Shown: positions 1-7,505, numbered from the stretch's first letter. The stretch is DNA of 9,494 nucleotides from Gammaproteobacteria bacterium (GCA_019242385.1 JAFAVO010000202.1:1-9494); one strand, 5' to 3'. The notes: generated by a model from the letters alone, not told the origin. Program-made: numbers and translations.

Positions 1-72
1 CGCGGTACCTGTGATGATCCGACGCCGCCGGGAGCGTGCTTCCGGCGGCGTCGTGCTGTCTGGAGCTCGCTC
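1..72. other. Short gene-free region downstream of the serine hydrolase
   Basis: This is the stretch left of the stop codon of the serine hydrolase gene, up to the window edge. I see no coding frame with believable codon use. Its only clear structure is the GC-rich inverted repeat described separately at 21-52. Confidence 0.6.
21..52 (-). terminator. GC-rich hairpin, possible transcription terminator
   Basis: Positions 21-31 (GACGCCGCCGG) and 42-52 form a perfect 11-base-pair inverted repeat around a 10-base loop. It lies 20 bases beyond the TAA stop (75-73) of the minus-strand serine hydrolase gene, which is where the end of the uvrD-trkA-trkH-hydrolase transcript would be expected. No T run follows the stem on the minus strand (the next bases are GGATCATCAC), so it is not a textbook intrinsic terminator. 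It could instead act with Rho or protect the 3' end. Confidence 0.45.
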
Positions 73-1227
73 TTACTGCCGCTGCTGCGGCAGCGGACGC
101 GCGAGCGGGTCAGGTCCGGTGGCGGCGCCCGAGGCGCGCTGCGCGTCGGCATCCGGCAGGTAGAGCTTGGCGATCGCCAGCGCGAGCGAATAAGGCTCGG
201 GCGCGTCACGATTGGTGAGGACGATGACGCTGAAGTGCCGCCGCGGCCAGCGGATGATGACGTTGCGGAATCCGACGGTCTCGCCCGAGTGCCAGAGTGT
301 CTCGCCAGTGATGCGCCAGCCGAAGCCGTAACGCACGGCGGGATCATCGGTCGGCGTGGCCGGAGTGAAGGCGAGCTGCAGGCTGTGCGCGGACAGCAGA
401 CGCCCGTCGTAGAGCGCGGCATCCCACCTGGCAAGATCATCGATCGAGGAGTACACCCCTCCATCTCCGAGCACCGCGCTCGTCAGGCTCTGGTCGGTGC
501 GCCGCCAGGCGCCGTCCCCGTAGGTGTAGCCGAAGGCGCGCTCGGCCACGGTCGACACACCCGCCTGGTACGCGATCGTGGTGTGCATCCCGAGCGGCAG
601 GAAGATCCTGCGGCGCAGAAAGGTGGCGAAGTCCTCACCGGAGGCGCGCGCCACGATCAGCGCCAGCAGAGCGTAGCCGGTGTCGCTGTAGCGATAGCTC
701 GTGCCCGGGGGAAAGTAGGTGCGGTTCTGCGCCTCGAGCAAACGCAGCACATCGACATCGTGGACCTGCTCGGTCGCATCCGCCGGGATCAGCTCCTCGT
801 AATCAAGAAGTCCCGAGGTGTGCGTCAGCAGCTGCCGCAGCGTCATGGCGTCTGCCGCCGGCGGGAGCGACGGCAGCCACTTGCGCACCGGGTCATCGAG
901 CGACAGGCGACCCTCCTCGGCCAGTGCCAGCACCGCGGCCGCCGTGAACTGCTTGGTCATGGAGGCGAGGCGGTAGTTGGTGGCGGGGGTCGCGGCGACG
1001 TGCTGCTCGAGATCGGCGAGCCCGTAGGCGCGGCGGAACACCGGCGCTCCATCCCGCAGCACCAGCACCGCGGCTCCGGGGACTGCGCCGCTGTAGGCAC
1101 GCATCAGCTCATCGATACGTGCGGCGTTGTCCTGCGTGTGGGGCGCGCACCCGCCGAGAAGCAGCGCGCCCGAGAGCACGGCCCAGCGGCGCAGCACGGG
1201 TGCCTTCACCGGCGCGCGGCTACGCAT
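73..1227 (-). CDS. Serine hydrolase, beta-lactamase/esterase family lipoprotein
   Basis: A predicted lipid-anchored serine hydrolase of 384 residues with the class C beta-lactamase/penicillin-binding fold; the natural substrate cannot be told from sequence. Seen: a basic N-terminus (MRSRAPVKAPVLRR), a hydrophobic stretch and a lipobox LGGC with Cys27, so export and lipidation are expected. The catalytic motif SxxK is S89-M-T-K92. The second motif is Y180-S-D182, where YxN is more usual. HSG at 313-315 stands where KTG is found in true beta-lactamases. An HTSGL motif at 136-140 is also typical of the family. These variants fit the esterase/D-aminopeptidase-like members better than a drug-resistance enzyme. 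The tail after about residue 360 is Ala/Pro/Gln-rich and probably disordered. The ATG at 1227 lies 2 bases after the trkH stop and follows AGGTGA very closely. A GTG at 1233 overlapping that stop (GTGA) is an alternative start. It is probably the last cistron of the trk operon. Confidence 0.88.
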   Translation of the reverse strand: MRSRAPVKAPVLRRWAVLSGALLLGGCAPHTQDNAARIDELMRAYSGAVPGAAVLVLRDGAPVFRRAYGLADLEQHVAATPATNYRLASMTKQFTAAAVLALAEEGRLSLDDPVRKWLPSLPPAADAMTLRQLLTHTSGLLDYEELIPADATEQVHDVDVLRLLEAQNRTYFPPGTSYRYSDTGYALLALIVARASGEDFATFLRRRIFLPLGMHTTIAYQAGVSTVAERAFGYTYGDGAWRRTDQSLTSAVLGDGGVYSSIDDLARWDAALYDGRLLSAHSLQLAFTPATPTDDPAVRYGFGWRITGETLWHSGETVGFRNVIIRWPRRHFSVIVLTNRDAPEPYSLALAIAKLYLPDADAQRASGAATGPDPLARPLPQQRQ

Positions 1228-1229
1228 GC

Positions 1230-2678
1230 TCACCTGCGCCAGTAGGCCGGTCGGAACAGCACGATGACGCTGAAGACCTCGAGCCGCCCGAGCAGCATGG
1301 CTGCCGTGCACACCCAGATCTGCATGGTGCTCAACCCATGGAAGTTGTGCACGGCGCCGGGCGGGCCGAAGCCATGCGCGGTGTTGTTGATGGAGGCCAC
1401 GACCGCGCCGGCGGCGTCGGCGAAGCTCATGCCGGTGAGCAGCATCGCGAAGGTGAGCAGCGCCACCGTCATGAAGTAGACGAAGATGAAGGCGAGCACC
1501 GAGGCGCCGACACCATCTGGAATCGGGCGGCCACCGATGCGCAGCGGCGCCATCGCGGCCGGGTGGATGAGCAGCTGCATCTCGCGTCCCGCCTGCCGGG
1601 CGAGGAGCAGCGTGCGGAACATCTTGATGCCGCCGCCGGTGGACCCCGTGCTGCAGACGATGCAGGAGAGGAACAGCATCCACCAGGGGGCAAACACCGG
1701 CCACTGCTGGAAGTCGACGCTGGTGAGCCCGCTCGTGGTCGCCTGCGAGATGACGTTGAACGCCGAGTGCCGCAGCGCCGGCAGGAAATCCGCGTAGACA
1801 CCGTGCGCGCTCAGCAGCGTCGCGATGCCGACGACGCTCACCGCGAGGATGAGCATGATGGCCTTGGCCTCGGGGTCCTGGCGGTAGGTGGCGAGCGACA
1901 GGCGGCGCAGCGCGATGATGTGGCGGCCGAAGTTGAGGGCCGCGATCAGCATGAGCACCATGAGCACCAGCTCGATCGCGGGCGAGTTGAAGTAGGCGAT
2001 GCTGCGGTCGTGGGTCGAGAAGCCGCCGAGTCCGACCGCGGAGAAGGCGTGGCAGATCGCGTCGAACCAGCTCATGTGGCAGATGCGCAGCGCCGCGATG
2101 CCGACGAGGGTGATCAGCATGTACACCGCCCACAGCTGCTTCGCCGTCTCGGTGATGCGCGGCGCGAGCCGCTCGTCCTTCACCGCGCCCGGAGCCTGTC
2201 CCTTGTAGAGCTGCATGCCGCCGACTCCGAGCAGCGGCAGCACCGCGAGTGCCATGACGATGATGCCGAGCCCGCCGATCCAGTGCAGCGTATGGCGCCA
2301 GAGGTTGAGTGAGGGTGGCAGCTGGTCGAGTCCGTTGAGGACCGTGGAGCCGGTGGTGGTGAGTCCTGACATCGCCTCGAAGAAGGCGCCGCTGAAGGTG
2401 ATACCCGGCACCGTCAGCAGCAGCGGCAGCGCCGCGGCGGCCGAGAGCAGCAGCCACCCGAGCGTGACCAGCAGGAAGCCATCACGCGGCTTCAGCTCGC
2501 GCCGCGGGTGCGCGGTCGCGGTCGCCAGAGCGAGGCCTACCGCCACCGCGATGGCGGCCGCCAGCAGGAAGCGCGTCCACAGACCATCGCGCAGCAGCAA
2601 GGCGCAGCTGATCGGCAGCAGGTAGCTGAGCGCGAAGCTCGCCAGCAGCCAGCCGAGAACGTGCGCGACCGCGAGCAC
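1230..2678 (-). CDS. trkH: Trk system potassium uptake protein TrkH
   Basis: The pore-forming inner-membrane subunit of the Trk K+ uptake system, which works with the cytoplasmic TrkA ring. It has 482 residues against 483 in E. coli. Four pore-loop repeats are visible. The filter segments are GLTTTGST (105-112), SAVGLGGFST (213-222), ATTSGLTS (313-320) and INNTAHGFGPPG (430-441). The TrkH-type glycine-rich intramembrane loop STGSTGGGIKMFR is at 343-355. The C-terminus LLGRLEVF...PAYWRR matches the family end. The fourth pore loop differs from the E. coli NNLGPGLG pattern. The start is GTG at 2678: an in-frame TAG at 2696-2694 leaves no earlier codon. AGGGG at 2695-2691 is a possible but distant ribosome site, 12 bases away. 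trkA lies 53 bases upstream and the serine hydrolase begins 2 bases after the stop. Certain as a TrkH/TrkG family member. Confidence 0.97.
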   Translation of the reverse strand: MLAVAHVLGWLLASFALSYLLPISCALLLRDGLWTRFLLAAAIAVAVGLALATATAHPRRELKPRDGFLLVTLGWLLLSAAAALPLLLTVPGITFSGAFFEAMSGLTTTGSTVLNGLDQLPPSLNLWRHTLHWIGGLGIIVMALAVLPLLGVGGMQLYKGQAPGAVKDERLAPRITETAKQLWAVYMLITLVGIAALRICHMSWFDAICHAFSAVGLGGFSTHDRSIAYFNSPAIELVLMVLMLIAALNFGRHIIALRRLSLATYRQDPEAKAIMLILAVSVVGIATLLSAHGVYADFLPALRHSAFNVISQATTSGLTSVDFQQWPVFAPWWMLFLSCIVCSTGSTGGGIKMFRTLLLARQAGREMQLLIHPAAMAPLRIGGRPIPDGVGASVLAFIFVYFMTVALLTFAMLLTGMSFADAAGAVVASINNTAHGFGPPGAVHNFHGLSTMQIWVCTAAMLLGRLEVFSVIVLFRPAYWRR

Positions 2679-2703
2679 TGCTGCTGCGTGCCCCTAACGG
2701 GCC

Positions 2704-2728
2704 CCCCGCGAAATCAGATCTCGCGGGG
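2704..2728 (-). promoter_or_regulatory. Hairpin between trkA and trkH
   Basis: Positions 2704-2711 (CCCCGCGA) and 2721-2728 form an 8-base-pair perfect inverted repeat with a 9-base loop, filling most of the 53-base gap between the trkA stop (2732) and the trkH start (2678). No T run follows it in the direction of transcription, so it is a weak candidate for a terminator. It could be an attenuator, an RNase barrier or a folding element near the G-rich ribosome site of trkH. The repeat is seen; its role is inferred. Confidence 0.4.
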
Positions 2729-2731
2729 TCA

Positions 2732-4102
2732 TCAGCGCGGTGAGCGCACGAACAGCCGCTCGACCGCCTCGAGGTGGCGGCGGTCGGCGAGGAACAGGAT
2801 GACGTGATCGTCGGCGAGCACCAGCGTGTCGTGGTGCGCCATGATCACCTGATCGCCGCGCACCAGCGCACCGATGGAGGCGCCCTCGGGCAGGGGGATC
2901 TGCGCCACGGTGCGTCCGACGACCCGGGAGGTGCGCTCATCACCGCGCGCCACCGCCTCGAGCGCCTCGGCCGTGCCGGTCTTGAGCGCGTGCACGCGCA
3001 CCACATCCCCGCGGCGCACGTGGGCGAGCAGCGAGCCGATGGTGATGGTCTGCGGGGAGATGGCGATGTCGATGCTGGAGGACTCCACCAGCTCGGTGTA
3101 GGAGGGCTTGTTGATGAGGGCCATGACCTTGTGCGCGCCCAGCCGCTTGGCCAGCATCGCGGACAGGATATTGGCTTCTTCGGCGTTGGTCATGGCGGCG
3201 AACACGTCCGCGCTGTCGATGTTCTCCTCGATCAGCAGCTCCTCGTCCGCCGCATCACCGTGCAGCACGATGGCGCTCTCGAGCAGCTCCGACACCTTGC
3301 GCGCGCGGCGCGCGTCGCGTTCGATGACCTTGACCTGATTGTGCTTCTCGAGCGTGCGCGCCAGGTGAAAGCCGATGTTGCCGCCGCCGGCGATGACGAT
3401 ACGCCGCGCGGCACTGTCATCGACGCGCAGCTGGCTCATGATGCGCCCGATCTCATCGCGGGCCGCCAGGAAGAACACCTCATCGCCGTCCGCCAGCACC
3501 GTGTCGCCCTCGGCGGGCACACTGCGCCCGTCGCGGTAGATGGCCACCACGCGCACCTCGGTCTTCGGCAGGTGCTGCGGCAGCTCGCGCAGGCTGCGGC
3601 CCGCGAGCAGCCCGCCGCTGCGCAGGCGCACGCCGATCAGGCGCACGCGGCCGTCGGCAAAGTCGAGAACCTGCAGGGTGCCGGGGTGATGGATCAGCCG
3701 CTCGACGTACTCGGTCACCAGCTGCTCGGGGCTGATGAATACGTCCACCGACAGGCCATCGAGGCCGAACAGGCTCGCGCGGCTGGTGTACTCCGTCGCG
3801 CGGATGCGCGCGATCTTGGTCGGAGTGCGGAAGAGCGTGAAGGCCACCTCGCACGCCACGAGGTTCACCTCATCGCTCGAGGTGAGCGCGACGATGATCT
3901 CGGCCTCCGCTGCGCCCGCCGCCTCGAGCACGTTCGGGTGGGCGGCGTTGCCGGCTACGGTGCGTACGTCGAACCGGTCCTGCACGTCGCGCAGCGTGTC
4001 CTCGTTGACATCGACGACCGTCACCTCGTTCGCCTCTTCGCGCGAGAGGTGATCTGCGGCGGTGCGCCCGACCTGGCCGGCGCCGAGTATCAGTATTTTC
4101 AT
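2732..4102 (-). CDS. trkA: Trk system potassium uptake regulatory protein TrkA
   Basis: The cytoplasmic nucleotide-binding protein that forms the gating ring on TrkH and opens or closes it in response to NAD(H) and ATP/ADP. It has 456 residues (E. coli 458) and the full tandem layout. The first Rossmann RCK domain has GAGQVG at 7-12 and the ribose-binding acidic residue D31 in TVVDVNED. A first RCK-C domain spans about 145-225. The second Rossmann domain has GGGNIG at 239-244 and E261 in VIERD. A second RCK-C domain spans about 370-450. The segment AMTNAEEANILSAMLAKR (303-320) matches the E. coli protein nearly residue for residue. The ATG at 4102 is 3 bases after the uvrD stop, with no Shine-Dalgarno-like sequence before it (CTCTCTAGCAC), so translation is probably coupled to uvrD. 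Being next to trkH supports a working TrkAH pair. Confidence 0.98.
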   Translation of the reverse strand: MKILILGAGQVGRTAADHLSREEANEVTVVDVNEDTLRDVQDRFDVRTVAGNAAHPNVLEAAGAAEAEIIVALTSSDEVNLVACEVAFTLFRTPTKIARIRATEYTSRASLFGLDGLSVDVFISPEQLVTEYVERLIHHPGTLQVLDFADGRVRLIGVRLRSGGLLAGRSLRELPQHLPKTEVRVVAIYRDGRSVPAEGDTVLADGDEVFFLAARDEIGRIMSQLRVDDSAARRIVIAGGGNIGFHLARTLEKHNQVKVIERDARRARKVSELLESAIVLHGDAADEELLIEENIDSADVFAAMTNAEEANILSAMLAKRLGAHKVMALINKPSYTELVESSSIDIAISPQTITIGSLLAHVRRGDVVRVHALKTGTAEALEAVARGDERTSRVVGRTVAQIPLPEGASIGALVRGDQVIMAHHDTLVLADDHVILFLADRRHLEAVERLFVRSPR

Positions 4103-4105
4103 GTG

Positions 4106-6292
4106 CTAGAGAGGTTGCAGATTCGCATACTGCACCATCAGCCACTTGGTGCCCTGGCGCTCGAAATTGACCTGCACGCGAGCGTGCGCGCCCGAGCCCT
4201 CCACATTGAGGATGACGCCGTCACCGAACTTACCGTGACGCACGCGTGCGCCGAGGCGCACGCCGGCCACCTCGGGCTCCTCGGCACGGAACCGGCCCAC
4301 CGCCACCGGGCGCGACACCTGCACCCGCGGGCGCACCTCCTCGATCAGCCCCTCGGGGATCTCGCGCACGAAGCGCGAGGCCTGGCCGTAGCTGTCGATG
4401 CCGTGCAGCCGCCGCTGCTCGGCATAGCTCAGGTACAACTGACGCATGGCGCGCGTCATGCCGACATAACACAGACGGCGCTCCTCCTCGAGACCATCGA
4501 GGTCGCCGAGCGAGCGCTGGTGGGGGAAAAGTCCCTCCTCGAGGCCGGCGAGGAACACCAGCGGGAACTCGAGCCCCTTGGCGCTGTGCAGCGTCATCAT
4601 CTGCACGCAATCCTCCCACTGCTCGGCCTGGCCTTCGCCCGCCTCGAGCGCCGCGTGCGCGAGGAAGGACTCCAGCGGGCTGAGCTCGCTGCCTTCGGGC
4701 GTGAAGCCGCGCGCCGCGCTCACGAGCTCCTCGAGGTTCTCGACGCGGACCTCGCCGCGGTCGGCCTTCTCCCGGCGGTAATGCTCGAGCAGACCGCTCA
4801 CCTTCAGGACCTGATCGACCTGCTCGTGCAGCACCAGGGTCGCCGTGCTCGCGGCGAGCCGCTCGATGAGCGCCATGAATGCATGCAGGGAGCCTGCGGC
4901 CTTGGAGCCGAGCGCACCGCTGGCGATGCAGGCGCCCGCCGCTTCCCACAGCGAGCTGCCGGCGCCGCGGGCCGCGGCCCGCAGGGCGTCCAGGCTCTTC
5001 GCGCCGATGCCGCGGGTCGGCAGGTTGACCACGCGCTCGAACGAGGCGTCATCGCGCCGGTTGGAGATGAGGCGCAGGTAGGCGAGCGCGTCCTTGATCT
5101 CGGCGCGCTCGAAGAAGCGCAGACCGCCATACACCCGATACGGCACGCGCGCGGAGAGGAAGGCCTCCTCGAACACGCGCGACTGGGCATTGGAGCGGTA
5201 CAGCACGGCGATCTCGCGCCGCAGCCCGCCCTGGGCGGCGTGCTCGCGGATGCGGTGCGTCACGAACTCCGCCTCGTCGCGCTCGTTGAAGGCGGTGTAC
5301 AGCCGGATCGGCTCGCCGCGCGCGCCGCTCGTCCACAGGTTCTTGCCGAGCCGGCTCGCGTTGTGGGCGATGAGCCCGTTGGCGGCCTCGAGGATGTTGG
5401 AGGTCGAGCGGTAGTTCTGCTCGAGACGGAACAGCCGCGCCTGCGGGTAGTCGCGGCGAAACTGCTGCAGATTCTCGGCGCGTGCGCCGCGGAAGCGGTA
5501 GATCGCCTGATCGTCATCGCCCACCACGAACGGGTGACTCGCTGCGGCCGCGTCCGCCTCGCTTCCCGGCGGCACCGGCGGCGCGAGCAGCCGCATCCAG
5601 GCGTACTGGATGGAGTTCGTGTCCTGGAACTCGTCCACGAGCACGTGCCTGAAGCGGCGGCGGTAGTGCTCGAGCAGCTGCGCGTTCTCGCGCCACAGCT
5701 CGAACGCCCGCAGCAGCAGCTCGGCGAAGTCGACCACACCGTTGCGCGCGCACGCCTGCTCGTACGCCGCGTAGAGCTTGATCAGCTGCGCGCGGCTCGG
5801 GTCGCTGCCGTCCTTGAGGTGCTCGGGGCGGCGGCCCTCGTCCTTGTTATTGTTGATGAACCACTGGACCTCGCGCGGCACCCAGCGGCTCTCATCGAGC
5901 TCGGCTGCCTTGAGGACCTTCTTGATGAGCCGCTGCTGGTCCTCCGAGTCGAGGATCTGGAAGCCCTGGGCGAGGCGCGCCTCGCGCCAGTGGATGCGCA
6001 GCAGACGGTGGGCGATGCCGTGAAAGGTGCCAATCCACAGCGCTCCCCCCGGGACCCCGAGCAGGCGCTCGATGCGCCCGCGCATCTCTCCGGCCGCCTT
6101 GTTGGTGAAGGTCACGGCGAGGATGCCCTGCGGGGAGATTCCTTCCGCCTGGATGAGCCAGGCGATGCGGTGCGTCAGCACCCGCGTCTTGCCGCTGCCT
6201 GCGCCGGCCAGCACCAGCACCGGGCCGAGCGGGGCCGTAACTGCGGCCCGCTGCGCCTCGTTCAGCGGATTGAGGATGGGCGACAAATCCAT
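4106..6292 (-). CDS. uvrD: DNA helicase II, UvrD
   Basis: A superfamily 1A 3'-5' DNA helicase that removes the incised strand in nucleotide excision and mismatch repair and displaces RecA or stalled RNA polymerase. It has 728 residues (E. coli 720). Helicase motifs are in order: Walker A AGAGSGKT with K35; Ia TFTNKAAGEM (61-70); DEFQDTN (220-226); GDDDQAIYRFRGA (258-270); LEQNYRS (290-296); TLHSAKGLEFP (567-577); and EEERRLCYVGMTRA (602-615). The C-terminal 45 residues (LGARVRHGKFGDGVI onward) are the Tudor-like domain that binds RNA polymerase in UvrD, which separates it from Rep. About 11 extra Pro/Ala-rich residues sit around 238-254, between motifs II and III. The N-terminus MDLSPILNPLNEAQ matches E. 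coli MDVSYLLDSLNDKQ, fixing the ATG at 6292. That ATG follows six C residues with no ribosome site. The LexA box expected before E. coli uvrD was not seen. trkA starts 3 bases after the stop. Confidence 0.98.
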   Translation of the reverse strand: MDLSPILNPLNEAQRAAVTAPLGPVLVLAGAGSGKTRVLTHRIAWLIQAEGISPQGILAVTFTNKAAGEMRGRIERLLGVPGGALWIGTFHGIAHRLLRIHWREARLAQGFQILDSEDQQRLIKKVLKAAELDESRWVPREVQWFINNNKDEGRRPEHLKDGSDPSRAQLIKLYAAYEQACARNGVVDFAELLLRAFELWRENAQLLEHYRRRFRHVLVDEFQDTNSIQYAWMRLLAPPVPPGSEADAAAASHPFVVGDDDQAIYRFRGARAENLQQFRRDYPQARLFRLEQNYRSTSNILEAANGLIAHNASRLGKNLWTSGARGEPIRLYTAFNERDEAEFVTHRIREHAAQGGLRREIAVLYRSNAQSRVFEEAFLSARVPYRVYGGLRFFERAEIKDALAYLRLISNRRDDASFERVVNLPTRGIGAKSLDALRAAARGAGSSLWEAAGACIASGALGSKAAGSLHAFMALIERLAASTATLVLHEQVDQVLKVSGLLEHYRREKADRGEVRVENLEELVSAARGFTPEGSELSPLESFLAHAALEAGEGQAEQWEDCVQMMTLHSAKGLEFPLVFLAGLEEGLFPHQRSLGDLDGLEEERRLCYVGMTRAMRQLYLSYAEQRRLHGIDSYGQASRFVREIPEGLIEEVRPRVQVSRPVAVGRFRAEEPEVAGVRLGARVRHGKFGDGVILNVEGSGAHARVQVNFERQGTKWLMVQYANLQPL

Positions 6293-6301
6293 GGGGGGCG
6301 A

Positions 6302-6309
6302 ATTCTATA
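6302..6309 (-). promoter_or_regulatory. Candidate -10 box of the uvrD promoter
   Basis: The minus strand reads TATAGAAT here, an AT-rich island in a GC-rich intergenic region and a good match to the sigma-70 -10 consensus. It ends 9 bases before the uvrD ATG, so initiation would fall within a few bases of the start codon. No convincing -35 hexamer is found 16-18 bases further upstream, so the promoter is tentative. Confidence 0.35.
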
Positions 6310-6335
6310 CGGTAAAGCCACGCGGCTACGGCAGA

Positions 6336-6357
6336 GCCCGAAGTCCGGCTTCCGGGC
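6336..6357 (-). terminator. Hairpin after the AI-2E family gene, weak terminator candidate
   Basis: Positions 6336-6343 (GCCCGAAG) pair with 6349-6357 in an 8-base-pair stem with one bulged C at 6352 and a 5-base loop. It sits 20 bases beyond the TAA stop of the AI-2E family gene and before the presumed uvrD promoter, a natural place to end the gloB/AI-2E transcript. No T tract follows on the minus strand (TCTGCCGTAG), so read-through into uvrD is possible. Confidence 0.35.
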
Positions 6358-6377
6358 AGGATTTCTTGGGGTGGTTG

Positions 6378-7430
6378 TTAGGCGGTTGCGCTTTCGTGCG
6401 CAAAGCGCACGAGCGCGATGACGAAGCTCAGCAGCACCGGCCCGATGAAAAGCCCGAGGATGCCCCAGGCGGCGGCGCCGCCGATCGCACCGATGAAAAG
6501 AGCGAGCGTCGATACTTCCACGCGATGCGCGGTGAGGATGGGGCGCAGGAGATTTTCGGCGATCCAGAGCATTGCGATCCAGCAGGCGAGGAATGTGGTG
6601 GCGCCCCAGCGCCCCTGAAAGGCCAGGTACAGCACCGCGGGAATCAGGACGATGGATGAGCCGGCGGGCAGGAAAGCGGCCAGGGTCGCGAGCACACCCC
6701 AGACGACCGCCGAGGGCAGACCCACCAGCGCGAAACCGATGCCGACGATCACGCCCTGGATGAGCGCCGTCGCCACCGAGCCGAAGACGACCGCGCGCGT
6801 CACATCACCGAGGTACTTCAGGGCCTGCGCGCGCCGCTCGGGCTCGGCTGGAATGAGGCGCGTGAGACCCATGACGATGCTGCGGCCATCGCGCAGGAAG
6901 AAGAAGAGCATGAACAGCATGATGAAAAAGCCGATGAGGGTGCCGAATACGCCGAGCGCGACATCGCCACCCATGGTGGCGGCGGTCTTCAGCGCGGATT
7001 GCACGCTGTCGGTGATCCAACCCTGGACCTGCGCGGCGCTCACCGAGGCGTTCTCGCGTGCCCAGCCCACCGCGGCCCCGATGAGCGGGAGGCTGGCGGC
7101 GCGATCGAGCAGCTCGGCATAGGAGAAAAGAAAGCTGTGCTCGTGCAGGTACTGCAGCAGTCGCGCCGCCTGCCCGGCGAAGACCACGCCCAGCACCGAG
7201 ATCGGCACCAGCACCAGAAAGGGCGTGAGCACCGTCAGGATGCCGGCGGACAGCGCGCGGCGACCCTTGAGCCGCCGCGTCAGCCTCACCTGCAGTGGAT
7301 GCAGGGTGAAGGCGAGCACCACGGCCCAGCCGATCATGCCGAAGAGGGGGCTCAGCAGCTTATAGAGCGCGTAGCCGAGCAGCGCCGCCATGACGATCTG
7401 GAAGCAGCGCCGGTAGAACATCGAGTGCAT
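6378..7430 (-). CDS. AI-2E family transporter (PerM/YdgG-like membrane protein)
   Basis: An integral inner-membrane protein of the AI-2E exporter superfamily, whose members are linked to autoinducer-2 export, Na+/H+ exchange or other efflux; the substrate cannot be assigned here. With the ATG at 7430 it has 350 residues and 7-8 hydrophobic segments: about 10-43 as a pair, 60-85, 158-178, 218-270 as two or three, 279-292 and 308-342. A soluble loop of roughly 70 residues (87-155) follows the third. Family marks are FLRDGR (178-183), QGVIVGIGFALVGLPSAVVW (225-244), the ENLLRPIL segment (292-299) and GILGLFIGPVL (323-333). A GTG at 7499 would add 23 residues and has GGTGA 6 bases upstream. I prefer the ATG because the added codons are poor in G/C at third positions and resemble no membrane segment. 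gloB ends 75 bases upstream, so the two may be cotranscribed. Confidence 0.92.
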   Translation of the reverse strand: MHSMFYRRCFQIVMAALLGYALYKLLSPLFGMIGWAVVLAFTLHPLQVRLTRRLKGRRALSAGILTVLTPFLVLVPISVLGVVFAGQAARLLQYLHEHSFLFSYAELLDRAASLPLIGAAVGWARENASVSAAQVQGWITDSVQSALKTAATMGGDVALGVFGTLIGFFIMLFMLFFFLRDGRSIVMGLTRLIPAEPERRAQALKYLGDVTRAVVFGSVATALIQGVIVGIGFALVGLPSAVVWGVLATLAAFLPAGSSIVLIPAVLYLAFQGRWGATTFLACWIAMLWIAENLLRPILTAHRVEVSTLALFIGAIGGAAAWGILGLFIGPVLLSFVIALVRFAHESATA

Positions 7431-7505
7431 GGGCCCAAGCGTAGCCGGAAGCCCGGCCCGAGGCGATTCCGCTTGCTCGTCCGCTGCCGCGCGCCGCACC
7501 GCGGG

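Noticed and set aside
235..2312. Long plus-strand open frames (235-1245 and 1119-2312) opposite the hydrolase and trkH
   Set aside because: Antisense shadows with low-complexity Arg/Gln/His composition and no recognisable motif.
1228..2457. Upstream extension of the serine hydrolase frame into trkH, which would make a 794-residue fusion
   Set aside because: The extension overlaps trkH in another frame, reads as Arg/His-rich noise, and precedes a clean lipoprotein signal starting at 1227.
2774..6421. Plus-strand open frame of 1215 codons antisense to trkA and uvrD
   Set aside because: It lies exactly opposite two full-length, highly conserved genes. Its translation is rich in Arg, Ala, Leu, His and Glu with no domain, as expected for the complement of GC3-biased codons.
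7431..7505. N-terminal extension of the AI-2E protein from the GTG at 7499
   Set aside because: The codons have weaker GC bias and no membrane-protein character. A GGTGA ribosome site keeps it as a minor possibility.
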